NCBI GenBank assembly: GCA_905479495.1 | Contig: CAJQMR010000021.1 | Span: forward strand, 62,001 to 126,000 | Source of the DNA: an uncultured Anaerolineae bacterium | GTDB lineage: Bacteria; Chloroflexota; Anaerolineae; Promineifilales; Promineifilaceae | Direction of reading: 5' to 3' | DNA length: 64,000 bases | Shown: piece after piece, positions 42,222 through 50,973 of the stretch | Position numbering within the stretch: position 1 is the first letter of the stretch | How the letters are laid out: the number at the start of each line of letters is the position of its first letter | Notes under the pieces: model-generated | What the model saw: the letters and a program-made list of their open reading frames with translations, nothing else | Database searches by the model: none | Told to the model about the DNA's origin: nothing | Position numbers and translations under genes: made by a program

Positions 42222-43145
42222 ACAAAGACACCCCAACCTTCACCATCCTTGCGTAAAGCGTGGCTCGATGCTGCCCGTCCCCGTACTTTGCCTCTGGCGC
42301 TTTCTTGCATTGCCCTGGGCACCTTTCTGGCGGTCACGGATGATGCCTACAGTTGGCCGATTACGACGCTTTGTTTGTTAACGGCCGTTTTCCTGCAAAT
42401 CCTCTCCAACCTGGCCAACGACTACGGCGATTCCATTCACGGAGCAGACCATGTGCAGCGCGAAGGGCCACAGCGTGCTGTGCAGTCGGGCCAAATTAGT
42501 GCCGCAACGATGAAACAAGCCATGATTCTGTTTGCCGCCCTGTCTGGCGTGAGCGGCCTGCTGTTGCTTTGGTTGGCCTTTGGCACTAACGGGTTAATTG
42601 GGTTGCTGGTGTTTGTGGTGTTGGGTGGCGCGGCCATCTGGGCAGCAGTGAACTACACCGCAGGCAGCAAGCCATATGGCTATGCTGGCTGGGGCGATTT
42701 ATTTGTGTTGATCTTTTTTGGTTGGGTGGGCGTATTGGGACCGTACTTTTTGATGGCCCAACGACTTGATTGGACGCTGCTGCTGCCCGCTACCAGCTGT
42801 GGTTTGTTGGCTGTGGCCGTGCTCAACGTTAACAACATTCGCGACATTGATTCAGACCGACAGGCGGGTAAGTTTTCTCTTCCGGTGCGGCTGGGGCCGG
42901 AGCGAGCGCGGCTGTACCATTGGGTTTTATTGGGAACGGCCGTTTTCCTGGCCACGCTCTATGTCTTACTTGCATTTACCAGCTACTGGGCTTTTTTGTA
43001 TTTGTTGGCGGTGCCACTGTTGGTGCGCAATGGAACGGCCGTACAGCAAACCTACTCCCCGCTGGCCCTTAATCCCCTCCTAAAACAAATGGTGCTCTCA
43101 GCCCTGGCCTTTAATTTGCTCTTGGGAATTGGCCTCATCCTGTAA
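42219..43145 (+). CDS. menA: 1,4-dihydroxy-2-naphthoate polyprenyltransferase
   Basis: UbiA-family membrane prenyltransferase of 308 residues that attaches the isoprenoid tail to 1,4-dihydroxy-2-naphthoate, forming demethylmenaquinone. The two Asp-rich motifs are NDYGDSIHGAD (residues 67-77) and NNIRDIDSD (205-213); the N-terminus AWLDAARPRTLPLAL is typical of MenA. About nine hydrophobic segments are visible. It stands alone some 7 kb from menF, menD and menE; menB, menC and menG are not in the window. Confidence 0.93.
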   Translation: MTKTPQPSPSLRKAWLDAARPRTLPLALSCIALGTFLAVTDDAYSWPITTLCLLTAVFLQILSNLANDYGDSIHGADHVQREGPQRAVQSGQISAATMKQAMILFAALSGVSGLLLLWLAFGTNGLIGLLVFVVLGGAAIWAAVNYTAGSKPYGYAGWGDLFVLIFFGWVGVLGPYFLMAQRLDWTLLLPATSCGLLAVAVLNVNNIRDIDSDRQAGKFSLPVRLGPERARLYHWVLLGTAVFLATLYVLLAFTSYWAFLYLLAVPLLVRNGTAVQQTYSPLALNPLLKQMVLSALAFNLLLGIGLIL

Positions 43146-43162
43146 CCAATGTTCAATAGGTT

Positions 43163-43194
43163 AGTATTCAGTGATTACTGACTCACTGAATACT
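43163..43194. terminator. Perfect 12-bp hairpin between convergent genes
   Basis: AGTATTCAGTGA (43163-43174) and TCACTGAATACT (43183-43194) enclose an 8-nt loop, between the menA stop and the GNAT stop. It belongs to the TACTGA repeat family also found inside menE. No T-run follows, so termination is probable but not certain. Confidence 0.55.
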
Positions 43195-43211
43195 GGTTCA
43201 CTGATTACTGA

Positions 43212-44279
43212 CTAACGAATCCGTGCCATAAAATGACTGTCCGCCAAACGGCCGTCGCCAAATGCGTGCCACCGTTTGGTCCCTTCAATTTCAAAGCCAA
43301 ATTTATGGTAGAGGCGTACCGCTGCCGGATTGTCCACATTAACTTCCAGCTCCAAGCGCTGCACGTTGAGCCAGTTGTCGGCCAGATCGATGATGGCGGC
43401 CATGAGCTGGCTGCCAATGCCTTTGCCCCAGTAGGCAGGATGCACCATCATGCCCATAGCGGCCTTGTGTTGGCTGCGTGGGTTGTCCGATTGAAACATG
43501 GAGATGTTGCCCACTACTTTACCCTTCACCTCGGCCACCAGGCGATGCCCGCCTTTGATCTGGGCTTCCACACGCTTCTTGGTTGCATTTATTTCCTGGC
43601 TGGGCAATTGCAACGTGGTGCGTGCCACCAACGGATGCTGAAACAGCTCATACATATCCTCTGTGTCTGCGTGGCGCATGGGGCGAATGATGACCTCTTC
43701 TGGAGAAAAATCAGCCAAAGGCGGCGGTTTGGGCGCGGGGGCTGGCTGGTCTGGACCAGGAAAACGGCCGTGCAGCCGGGCCATCACATAATCATCCAGG
43801 AAACGGCCGTTGCCGAATATCACTTTTCGACGCATCCCTTCCCGTTCAAAGCCAAACTTTTCGTAGAGATGAATGGCGGACTCGTTGTGGGTGTACACTT
43901 CCAGTTCAACCCGACTCAAGTTGAGCCAGTTGTCAGCTATGTTCAAAGCGGCTTCCATCAACCTGCTGCCTACGCCCTGGCCCCAGGCATCGGGGTGGAC
44001 CATCATGCCTAATCTGCCCCCATGCATGAGGCGAGGGCGCATATATTGGCTGATGTTGATGGCCCCAATCACACGGCCGTTCCAATCTGCTGCCAGCCGA
44101 TGCCGCCCGCTTTGTTCTTTTTCGGCCCACTGTTCTGTTTCTGCCAGCTCCATGCTGGGCACTTGCTGCAGCAATACAGCGACGCTGGGGTGGGACACGA
44201 TACCGTATTGGTCAGCTGCATCCTCAGGGCGAAACGGCCGTATCGTTACGTCATTCAAATCAATAAGTAGATGAGACAT
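43212..44279 (-). CDS. Tandem double GNAT acetyltransferase
   Basis: A 355-residue protein with two GNAT domains that resemble each other (about 5-170 and 190-355). Each has the acetyl-CoA loop pattern: GMMVHPDAWGQGVGSRLM in the first and GMMVHPAYWGKGIGSQLM in the second, followed by RVELEVYTHNESAIHLYEKF and RLELEVNVDNPAAVRLYHKF. It arose by internal duplication. Such enzymes acetylate small amines or protein N-termini (RimJ/YhhY-like); the substrate is unknown. GGGGG five bases before ATG 44279 supports the start. Confidence 0.87.
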   Translation of the reverse strand: MSHLLIDLNDVTIRPFRPEDAADQYGIVSHPSVAVLLQQVPSMELAETEQWAEKEQSGRHRLAADWNGRVIGAINISQYMRPRLMHGGRLGMMVHPDAWGQGVGSRLMEAALNIADNWLNLSRVELEVYTHNESAIHLYEKFGFEREGMRRKVIFGNGRFLDDYVMARLHGRFPGPDQPAPAPKPPPLADFSPEEVIIRPMRHADTEDMYELFQHPLVARTTLQLPSQEINATKKRVEAQIKGGHRLVAEVKGKVVGNISMFQSDNPRSQHKAAMGMMVHPAYWGKGIGSQLMAAIIDLADNWLNVQRLELEVNVDNPAAVRLYHKFGFEIEGTKRWHAFGDGRLADSHFMARIR

Positions 44280-44431
44280 TAGTACCCCCTTTCGCGCCTG
44301 TTTTGCCTGATTTTCACTCTATTTTCACCTGAAAAGGCCATTGTTCGGGCATGATCATTAAAAAGAAAGCAATTTGTTAAGCCGATGATCATATGCTTTA
44401 ATGAGTAGAAGGCAAGAGAAAATCACTGTCT

Positions 44432-46981
44432 ATGGCAAAAACAAAGGCTTTTCCCACTGAGTTAGCCCCATCTTCTTCCCAACCTTCGGCATCTTCACTA
44501 ACCGAGACGTTAGATGCTAGCTTGCCGCCGTTATCGCCTGCCCTGGATGAGGTTGCCAGTGCCAGCCTGGGTCCGGTAACGTTGGGCTTCACTTTATTCC
44601 ACTTCTTTTTGGCAGTAGCTTACGCTATTTTTCTACCACCGGAAATGATTCCGGCGATTGTGCCATTGGTTGCGGGAACGGCCGTTGTCCTTCTGGCGCT
44701 TTATGGACTTATTCGCGCCTGGCAGGTGCCGCCCGCTTGGGCACAGCCAATTGGCGTGGGCATTGCCGTGCTTTCCATCATCAACGTTTTTATTCACCTC
44801 AACCTCTCAGTAGAACCCCGACAAACCAGCATCATCACCTTTTTACTTATCGGCATCAGCGTCTTTTTGCTTTCGGTTCGCTGGTTGGCCTTTGTTTTGG
44901 TGGGCACCCTGGCTGGTTGGCTCTTTGTGGTTTACGATTGGCCGCTCTCTCCTGCCCTTATTTACAATGGCATTTTGCTGATCCTCAGCGTTGGTATCGC
45001 TGTTGTGGTGTTTTACGTGCGGCGGCAGTCAGTGGCCCGTTACGAGCTGCTGCGCTGGGAAGATAGCCAGCGGCGGGCACAGCTTCAGCGGCGTGCGCTG
45101 CAATTAGAAACCAGCATGTCGTTGGGGCAGCACATTACCTCCATCCTCGATTTGGACACACTGCTGCAAACTGTGGCTGAACTGATGCAGGCTCAGTATG
45201 AATTGTATTATGTGGGCATCTACCTGCTGGATTTGCAATCGGATGGTTACCTGATGCGTCGTATTGGGGTGGGAGGACAGGCAAAGGGCCAGAAACGGTC
45301 CCAAATGCGCATCCGTGTGGGGCGTGAAGGCTTGGTTGGTTGGGTGGCTGGCAACAGCCGTGCCTTGTTGGTCAACGATGTGCTGCAAGATAGCCGCTAC
45401 ATTCCCCACGATCTCGTCTCCCAAACGCGCTCAGAGTTGGATTTGCCGCTGCGTGCTGGGCGTCGTCTGATTGGTGTCCTCAGCCTGCAAAGTGACAAAA
45501 CGGCCGCTTTTGATCAAGGGGATATTCCTTTTTTGCAATCGCTGGCTGACCAGGTGGCCATTGCCATTGACAATGCCTCCCTGTACCAGGGGGAACGTGC
45601 GGCGCGGCGTCTGGCCGAAACGATGCATAAAATGGGTCGTGCCCTTACCGGCACCCTGGAATGGAACGAAGTTTTGGAGCAGATTTTGGCTCAGCTTGAA
45701 GAACTGGTTATGTATGATCGTGGTTCGGTTTTTGTGCGCAGTGGAGATTATTTAGAGCTGGTTGCCGCACGCGGTTTTCCCGAAGAAACGGTTCAGAATC
45801 AATTGCATATCTCGTTGGAAAATGACAGCATCTTCCGCGAAATTTATGAGACGCAACGGCCGTTATTTATCCCGGATGTGCAGCAGTGGCCTGACTGGCA
45901 GCAAATTGACAGTTTGCCCCTGGCCCGTGCCTGGCTGGGTGTGCCCCTCATCCATGGGGAAGAAGTCATCGGTATGCTCTCGTTGGCCCGTGAAACAGCC
46001 ACGCCTTTTACCGATGAGTCCATTGATCTGGCCACAACCTTTGCCGCGCAAGCGGCCGTTGGGCTGGAAAACGCCCGCCGCTTCGACAAAACCACCCGCT
46101 TTTCGCAGCAGTTAGAGTACGAAGTAGCTCAGCGTACCCAGGCCATCCAGGATGCGTATGCTCGTTTGGAGCAGCTCGATCAGGCTAAGTCTGACTTTAT
46201 TGCCATTGCTTCTCATGAACTGCGCACGCCACTGACGATTTTGCGTGGCTACAGCCAGATGTTGTTCCAGCAGAACAGCGTGCAGCAAGATGAGCAAATC
46301 GAAAATCTGGTTGTTGGGATTCAGTCTGGGGCGATGCGTTTAGAGGAAGTTGTGAGCAGCATGTTGGAGGTGGCCAAAATCGACAACCGGGCGCTGCAAC
46401 TTTACCTCAAGCAAATTTCTCTGGCGGACCTTCTGGATCACCTTCAGGAAACGTTTGCCAATGCCCTGGCTGAACGCCAAATCACGCTTACCATTGTTAA
46501 TGTAGACGACTTGCCCACGGTAGAAGCGGATCAAGATGCTTTGGAAAAAGTGTTTTATCATCTGCTGGTGAACGCTATCAAATACACACCAGATGGCGGC
46601 AATATTCATGTTTCTGGGGTTGTGCACTATGCCAACGGGCAGCGTAATGCGGCAGACAAGGTGGAAATCATGGTGCGTGACAGTGGTATTGGGGTTGATC
46701 CAGAGATGCACGAGCTGATCTTCTCTAAGTTTTACCAGACGGGAGAAGTGGCGCTGCACTCATCGGCTAAGACCAAGTTTAAGGGTGGTGGGCCTGGCCT
46801 GGGACTGGCCATCACCAAGGGCATTGTGGAAGCGCATGGAGGCCGAATCTGGCTTAAAAGCGCGGGGCAAGATGAAGAAACGTGCCCCGGCACAACGTTT
46901 CATGTGTTGTTGCCGTTGTCACGTAAAGCGATTGCTGCCAGTGTGGTTGGGGAGCAGGAAAGAGTGAGAAGTGAAAAGTAA
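44432..46981 (+). CDS. Membrane-bound GAF-domain sensor histidine kinase
   Basis: A sensor kinase of 849 residues. About six hydrophobic segments span residues 50-190, followed by two GAF domains (about 225-385 and 400-560), a short coiled coil, the HisKA domain with SDFIAIASHELRTP (phosphorylated H595), and a complete ATPase domain with N box HLLVNAIKYTPDGG, VRDSGIGVD and GGGPGLGLAI. No response regulator lies nearby. The C-terminal residues EQERVRSEK are coded by a short GTGAGAAGTGAAAAGT repeat that continues past the stop. Signals are unknown; GAF domains suggest a small ligand or redox input. Confidence 0.92.
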   Translation: MAKTKAFPTELAPSSSQPSASSLTETLDASLPPLSPALDEVASASLGPVTLGFTLFHFFLAVAYAIFLPPEMIPAIVPLVAGTAVVLLALYGLIRAWQVPPAWAQPIGVGIAVLSIINVFIHLNLSVEPRQTSIITFLLIGISVFLLSVRWLAFVLVGTLAGWLFVVYDWPLSPALIYNGILLILSVGIAVVVFYVRRQSVARYELLRWEDSQRRAQLQRRALQLETSMSLGQHITSILDLDTLLQTVAELMQAQYELYYVGIYLLDLQSDGYLMRRIGVGGQAKGQKRSQMRIRVGREGLVGWVAGNSRALLVNDVLQDSRYIPHDLVSQTRSELDLPLRAGRRLIGVLSLQSDKTAAFDQGDIPFLQSLADQVAIAIDNASLYQGERAARRLAETMHKMGRALTGTLEWNEVLEQILAQLEELVMYDRGSVFVRSGDYLELVAARGFPEETVQNQLHISLENDSIFREIYETQRPLFIPDVQQWPDWQQIDSLPLARAWLGVPLIHGEEVIGMLSLARETATPFTDESIDLATTFAAQAAVGLENARRFDKTTRFSQQLEYEVAQRTQAIQDAYARLEQLDQAKSDFIAIASHELRTPLTILRGYSQMLFQQNSVQQDEQIENLVVGIQSGAMRLEEVVSSMLEVAKIDNRALQLYLKQISLADLLDHLQETFANALAERQITLTIVNVDDLPTVEADQDALEKVFYHLLVNAIKYTPDGGNIHVSGVVHYANGQRNAADKVEIMVRDSGIGVDPEMHELIFSKFYQTGEVALHSSAKTKFKGGGPGLGLAITKGIVEAHGGRIWLKSAGQDEETCPGTTFHVLLPLSRKAIAASVVGEQERVRSEK

Positions 46982-46995
46982 GCAGTGAAAAGTGG
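46955..46995. repeat. AGTGAAAAGT-type repeat at the kinase 3' end
   Basis: GTGAGAAGTGAAAAGTAAGC and AGTGAAAAGT lie in tandem across the histidine kinase stop codon, supplying its last residues (RVRSEK) and stop. Confidence 0.6.
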
Positions 46996-47014
46996 CGTTT
47001 TTGTTCGCAATTTA

Positions 47015-47956
47015 TCAGTTGTTCTCTTGTGGAACCAGTTCGATCTTAAACAGGGTGGGCCAAAATTTACCGGTGATGAAGAGACGGCCGTTTTCCTCAT
47101 CGTAAGCAATTCCGTTTAATACATCCACACGCTGCGTGATGGTGGCTGGGTCTAGCAGGCCAGTGAGATCGATGCTGCCTACAACTTGCCCGTTGGTTGG
47201 GTCGATACGCACAATGCGATTGCTTTGCCACACGTTGGCCCATACTTCTCCGTCGATAAATTCCAATTCATTTAACATTCTGACCGGGCCATTTTGGTCT
47301 TGCACAGTGATGCGTCCCACTTCGGCAAACGTTTCTGGATCACGAAAATAGAGGATGTCGCTGCCGTCGCTCATGATGAGGCAACGGCCGTTGTGGGTGA
47401 TGCCCCATCCCTCCGTTTCGTATGGCCACGTATCTAATCGTTCAAAGCTGGCGCGATCGTACACAAAGGCAACGTGCTCCTGCCAGGTTAGCTGAATGAG
47501 CTTGTCTTGCCATAAAACCAGCCCTTCACCAAAATAGTCATCGCCAGTTAGGATCATTTGCAGCACCTGCCCGCTGGTTAGATCGACCTGCCGCAAGGAG
47601 GAGGGGGTGCCCACGGCTCCCGTGCTCTCATACAAGATGCCATCCACAAAAAGGAGTCCCTGGGTAAAAGCGTTGGGGTCATGGGGGTAGCTGTTGACGA
47701 TTTTATAGCCGTAGGTTGGTACGCTGCTGGGCGGGGCGACAACTGGTGTGGTGAAGGGGTCACACGTGGGTGCCGGGGTATTTGTTGGTTGTACCGTTGT
47801 GGCGGTGGGTGCTGGGGATAAGGCCGTTTCTGCCGCAGCCACCTGGGTCGGTGCAGTTGCCGTTTGCGGCTCCTGGGTGCAGGCGGGGATGAGGAGGAAA
47901 ACGGCCGTTAAAAGCACAACCAGCCAAAAGAGGCGATGGGAATAAGACAATTTCAT
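47015..47956 (-). CDS. Glutaminyl-peptide cyclotransferase-like lipoprotein
   Basis: A 313-residue predicted lipoprotein from ATG 47956. The signal peptide ends in LIPAC (C26), followed by a Thr/Pro/Ala-rich linker. The remainder is a five-bladed propeller of the plant/bacterial glutamine cyclotransferase family: YPHDPNAFTQGLLF, GDDYFGEGLVLW, YETEGWGITHNG, MLNELEFIDGEVWANVW and RVDVLNGIAYD are diagnostic. These enzymes close N-terminal Gln to pyroglutamate on secreted peptides. The same frame continues upstream for 31 codons into a remnant of an unrelated gene (next entry). Confidence 0.9.
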   Translation of the reverse strand: MKLSYSHRLFWLVVLLTAVFLLIPACTQEPQTATAPTQVAAAETALSPAPTATTVQPTNTPAPTCDPFTTPVVAPPSSVPTYGYKIVNSYPHDPNAFTQGLLFVDGILYESTGAVGTPSSLRQVDLTSGQVLQMILTGDDYFGEGLVLWQDKLIQLTWQEHVAFVYDRASFERLDTWPYETEGWGITHNGRCLIMSDGSDILYFRDPETFAEVGRITVQDQNGPVRMLNELEFIDGEVWANVWQSNRIVRIDPTNGQVVGSIDLTGLLDPATITQRVDVLNGIAYDEENGRLFITGKFWPTLFKIELVPQENN

Positions 47957-48049
47957 AAGGTCATAACTGGCTGCCTGCAAAACAGCGTGCAGCGCCAGGG
48001 CAGAATCCTTACCGCCGCTCCAGTTCATAATTGCTTTTGGTTTTTTCAT
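47957..48049 (-). pseudogene. N-terminal remnant of a PP-loop ATP pyrophosphatase (diphthine-ammonia ligase-like)
   Basis: Thirty-one codons from ATG 48049 read MKKPKAIMNWSGGKDSALAL then HAVLQ, the start of Dph6-related PP-loop enzymes with the SGGKDS nucleotide-binding motif. The similarity stops where the lipoprotein signal peptide of the glutaminyl cyclase begins, in the same frame. A deletion that fused the two genes is the simplest reading. A real fusion is unlikely because it would bury the signal peptide. Confidence 0.7.
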
Positions 48050-48066
48050 ACGCTTTTTACCCGTCT

Positions 48067-48537
48067 TTATCCGTCGCTGTTTTCACTTATGGGCTGCAGG
48101 CCAAAATAGACGGCATCATGGAGCGGATCAAAATTATCCAGGTTGACAACTGGTTGAGCTGGGAATTCATAGCCTGCTACCTGCCGCAGAAATAATGCCT
48201 GGTAGCCCGTTGTTTGACAATTTTCTAGTTCACGGGTGGGGAAGTTGACTCTACCATCTTCGTTGGTTTCTAGCTGCAAACCGTTTTCCGTGGGATTTTC
48301 TTGCGTGGTAACCATGACCTGCACATTTTCCAGTGTTGGTTCATTAGGGTCTTGGATACCATCTTCATTCAGATCGCCCCACACGATAACCTGAACGCGC
48401 TGGTCGCATTCAGCCGGGCCTGGATCGGTGCGAATCGGTGTAGGTTCTGCTGTTGTGCAGGCGACAGTAAGCCACACCAGCACCGCCAGGCTAAGCACAG
48501 TCCACTGCTGTTTGTAGGTTTCTCTGATCCCTGTCAC
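48067..48537 (-). CDS. Lipoprotein with SdrD B-like domain
   Basis: A 156-residue predicted lipoprotein: signal peptide ending LTVAC (C27), then an acidic-to-neutral linker. The segment VWGDLNEDGIQDPNEPTLEN (residues about 51-70) is the calcium-binding start of an SdrD_B (Cna B-like) Ig-fold domain found in surface proteins. The C-terminus is beta-rich. It lies 17 bp upstream of the PP-loop remnant in the same direction. The function is probably structural at the cell surface. Confidence 0.82.
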   Translation of the reverse strand: MTGIRETYKQQWTVLSLAVLVWLTVACTTAEPTPIRTDPGPAECDQRVQVIVWGDLNEDGIQDPNEPTLENVQVMVTTQENPTENGLQLETNEDGRVNFPTRELENCQTTGYQALFLRQVAGYEFPAQPVVNLDNFDPLHDAVYFGLQPISENSDG

Positions 48538-48569
48538 TTTTTACTGTCCCTCTCTGAGCTCTTCTGGAG

Positions 48570-49064
48570 CTAGGCTCCCAGTTCAACCAGCGCCTTGGTG
48601 ACATTGCCATACATCCAACCATCAATCCTCGGTGGTTTAACGCCGAGAGCGCTGAGCATGCTCTTGATTTGTTCCCGATGTTCGGTTGAATGGTTAATGG
48701 CTTGAACCATTACTACCCAGGGTTCGATAGCATAGCCATCATATTGAAATGTCTGGCGTAATTTGTCTGGTTCATTTTTGGCCAACGCTAGTAACCCTTC
48801 TCCTGTGAGGGTTGCTGCCCATTCTAGGGTGGCAAAGTCAGGTGGTGTGGCCCAATTGAACTGCGGTTCTACCCCGGCTACCTGTGTCCAGTAACTCTGC
48901 TGCGACTCCATCATGTGCTGCAAAGTGGCCCGAATGCTGCCTTTGGTTGTGCTGTCCGGCTCCGCATCCAGTTGTTCGTCGCTTAAGGTGGAACAGACCT
49001 GTAGAATCTGGAGATTGGCCCAATGGTTATGCTCAAATAACTTTGCCAGTACGCTGTCGGTCAT
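48570..49064 (-). CDS. DinB-family metal-binding protein
   Basis: A four-helix-bundle protein of 164 residues, DinB/YfiT superfamily. The putative metal ligands are H50 (TLQHMME), H125 and H129 (INHSTEHREQI), in the usual spacing; FEHNHWANLQILQ opens the first helix as in the family. Members include thiol S-transferases such as bacillithiol- and mycothiol-dependent enzymes; the thiol used here is unknown. The gene is 32 bp upstream of the dehydrogenase-facing stop and in the same direction as its neighbours, but spacing gives no firm operon. Confidence 0.88.
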   Translation of the reverse strand: MTDSVLAKLFEHNHWANLQILQVCSTLSDEQLDAEPDSTTKGSIRATLQHMMESQQSYWTQVAGVEPQFNWATPPDFATLEWAATLTGEGLLALAKNEPDKLRQTFQYDGYAIEPWVVMVQAINHSTEHREQIKSMLSALGVKPPRIDGWMYGNVTKALVELGA

Positions 49065-49096
49065 CTGTAAACTCCTTAATCAATCGGTTTATGAAG

Positions 49097-50107
49097 CTAC
49101 TTCGCCGCATTAGAGGGTGTCGTTGATTTTTGCACGGCTACAATAATAACCACATTTCCCTTTTTACGCCCTGTATCAACATACCTATGTGCTTCGCTAA
49201 TCTGTTCCAAGGGATACTGCCTATCAATAACAGGTTTGATCCTGCCCGCCTCAACCAGCTCAGCAAGACAGACCAAATCAGCCGCAGTTGGTGGTGGTCC
49301 GCCGCCAACTGTTTTGCGATGGCTGGTTAAAGAGGTCCACCACATACGCAGGCTGATGGCCGGGCCAGATACTGCTTGTAAATAAGTGCCAGCCTCTTTG
49401 AGTGCGCGCATGGCCGTAGCGTAAGGGATTTTGCCCACGGTATCAAAAATAACATCGTATGGCGTGTCACTTTTACTAAAATCTTCCTGCGTGTAGTCAA
49501 TCACTTTGTCCGCGCCCAGGGATTTTACCAACTCCAGATTCGTCGTGCTGCAGACGCCAATCACGTCTGCCCCAAAATGTTTGGCGAGCTGGACGGCAAA
49601 GGTGCCCACGCTGCCAGAAGCGCCATAAATTAGCACTTTTTGGCCGTGCTGAATATTGGCTTCTCGGAGAAAGTAGAGGGCGGTACGCGCCCCGACGGGC
49701 AGGGTGACCGCTTCTTCGCTGGTGAGGTTGGCTGAATGTTTGGCCAGCAGCCCGTCTTCAGGAAAACATTTGTACTCGGCATAGGCACCAAACCCATGTT
49801 CAAGTGTGGAGGCAAACACCCGATCGCCCGGCTTAAATTGCGTCACGTTTTTACCTATCGCTTCCACCTTGCCTGCTAGTTCCATGCCCAAAATGTTATT
49901 TTTGGGCTTGCGGAGGCCAAGGGCGATGCGGGCCGGAAGCCAAAAAGAGAGCGGGACGGTGAAGCTGCGCATGCGGCTGTCCCCGGCTGTGACGCTTGTG
50001 GCCGCTACTTTGACCAGGACTTCGTTGTCTTTGGGTGTGGGTTTAGCCATTTCTTGCAGGTGCAGCACGTCTGGTGCGCCGTACTTTTCATAGATCATTG
50101 CTTTCAT
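49097..50107 (-). CDS. NAD(P)H-dependent quinone reductase-like MDR dehydrogenase
   Basis: Medium-chain dehydrogenase/reductase of 336 residues without zinc ligands, quinone oxidoreductase (QOR) type. Key segments: KAMIYEKYGAPDVLHLQE at the N-terminus, ILGMELAGKVEAIG, GDRVFA and the cofactor loop LIYGASGSVGTFAVQLAKHF with VIGVCSTTNLELVKSLGADK following. The start is ATG 50107, backed by AGGAG upstream; a longer frame to 50194 overlaps the DUF2306 gene and is unlikely. It is 14 bp downstream of the DUF2306 gene, so the two are probably one unit. Confidence 0.9.
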   Translation of the reverse strand: MKAMIYEKYGAPDVLHLQEMAKPTPKDNEVLVKVAATSVTAGDSRMRSFTVPLSFWLPARIALGLRKPKNNILGMELAGKVEAIGKNVTQFKPGDRVFASTLEHGFGAYAEYKCFPEDGLLAKHSANLTSEEAVTLPVGARTALYFLREANIQHGQKVLIYGASGSVGTFAVQLAKHFGADVIGVCSTTNLELVKSLGADKVIDYTQEDFSKSDTPYDVIFDTVGKIPYATAMRALKEAGTYLQAVSGPAISLRMWWTSLTSHRKTVGGGPPPTAADLVCLAELVEAGRIKPVIDRQYPLEQISEAHRYVDTGRKKGNVVIIVAVQKSTTPSNAAK

Positions 50108-50121
50108 AATGGTTACTCCTG

Positions 50122-50814
50122 TTAAGAAACTGGATTGGATAACTTGGCTGATGAAGTGCGCTGGCGGCGAGACGGCCGTTTCCAAATCACCCATTCCGCC
50201 ACGAGGATGTTGATCACCCAGCCTGCCCCCATCATCACCGCGCGGGATAGTTCATCCGGCGCGCCGCCATCACCCAAAACAAACCAGGGGATGTGGGTAA
50301 ACACCTGCGTGCCCGCCCCCAGGCCGATGGCATAGGCGCGGAGCATCCACGCGCCGTGCTCGGCAAACTGCCGCCGTCGCACGGCCAAACCGCCACGAAT
50401 AATAAACAGTAGCATTGCCGTACCGAAGAACAGCCGCTGCCAGTAAAGCAGCATACCGTCCCCGGCAGGCCAGGGGTAAAACTGGGCCATCCACAAGCCA
50501 GAGAGCGCGGCGGCCACGCCAGATGGCACTAAAATCCATCTCCCCAGCCCACGATGCCAACGGGGTCGCCAATGGCGCAAGCTAGCGCTGAACTGAAATG
50601 CGCCTAGCAGCGAATAAAGCGTGATGCTGATAATGTGCACCACTACTGGCAGCGGCGAGGCAAAGAATCGAGCGTTGTCTTGAGTGATTTCTGCACCGCT
50701 GCCTAGTTCAACGAGACGCATGCTGCCAGCAATGACCGGAATGGCGCTTAGCAAGAGCAGTCCGGCGGGTACAAGCCAGGCTTTCCAATTTGGGGTCTTC
50801 TTTCTTGATTTCAT
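50122..50814 (-). CDS. DUF2306 membrane protein
   Basis: Integral membrane protein of 230 residues with about six hydrophobic segments. The pattern HIISITLYSLLGAFQFSASL, RHWRPRWHRGLGRWIL, AQFYPWPAGDGMLLYWQRL and RRRQFAEHGAWMLRAYAIGL is that of the DUF2306 family, whose conserved His residues suggest cofactor or heme binding; the function is unproven. The gene precedes the dehydrogenase by 14 bp on the same strand. Confidence 0.82.
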   Translation of the reverse strand: MKSRKKTPNWKAWLVPAGLLLLSAIPVIAGSMRLVELGSGAEITQDNARFFASPLPVVVHIISITLYSLLGAFQFSASLRHWRPRWHRGLGRWILVPSGVAAALSGLWMAQFYPWPAGDGMLLYWQRLFFGTAMLLFIIRGGLAVRRRQFAEHGAWMLRAYAIGLGAGTQVFTHIPWFVLGDGGAPDELSRAVMMGAGWVINILVAEWVIWKRPSRRQRTSSAKLSNPVS

Positions 50815-50973
50815 TTGGTATCTCCTTGTTTGTGTTTAAAACAGGCAGCGTTACACCGTTGACCTGCGGCCAACAAAACGCGTAGCGCAACCCTATTTAC
50901 TAAATTTTTAGCTTATGTGTGGATGTTATTTTGTTATTTGTGTACCAGAAGATTTACAGATGTTTGTGTCAGT

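Noticed and set aside
47015..48049. A true fusion of a PP-loop domain with the cyclotransferase
   Set aside because: Only 31 codons of the PP-loop enzyme remain, and a lipoprotein signal peptide follows directly, which fits a deletion scar better.
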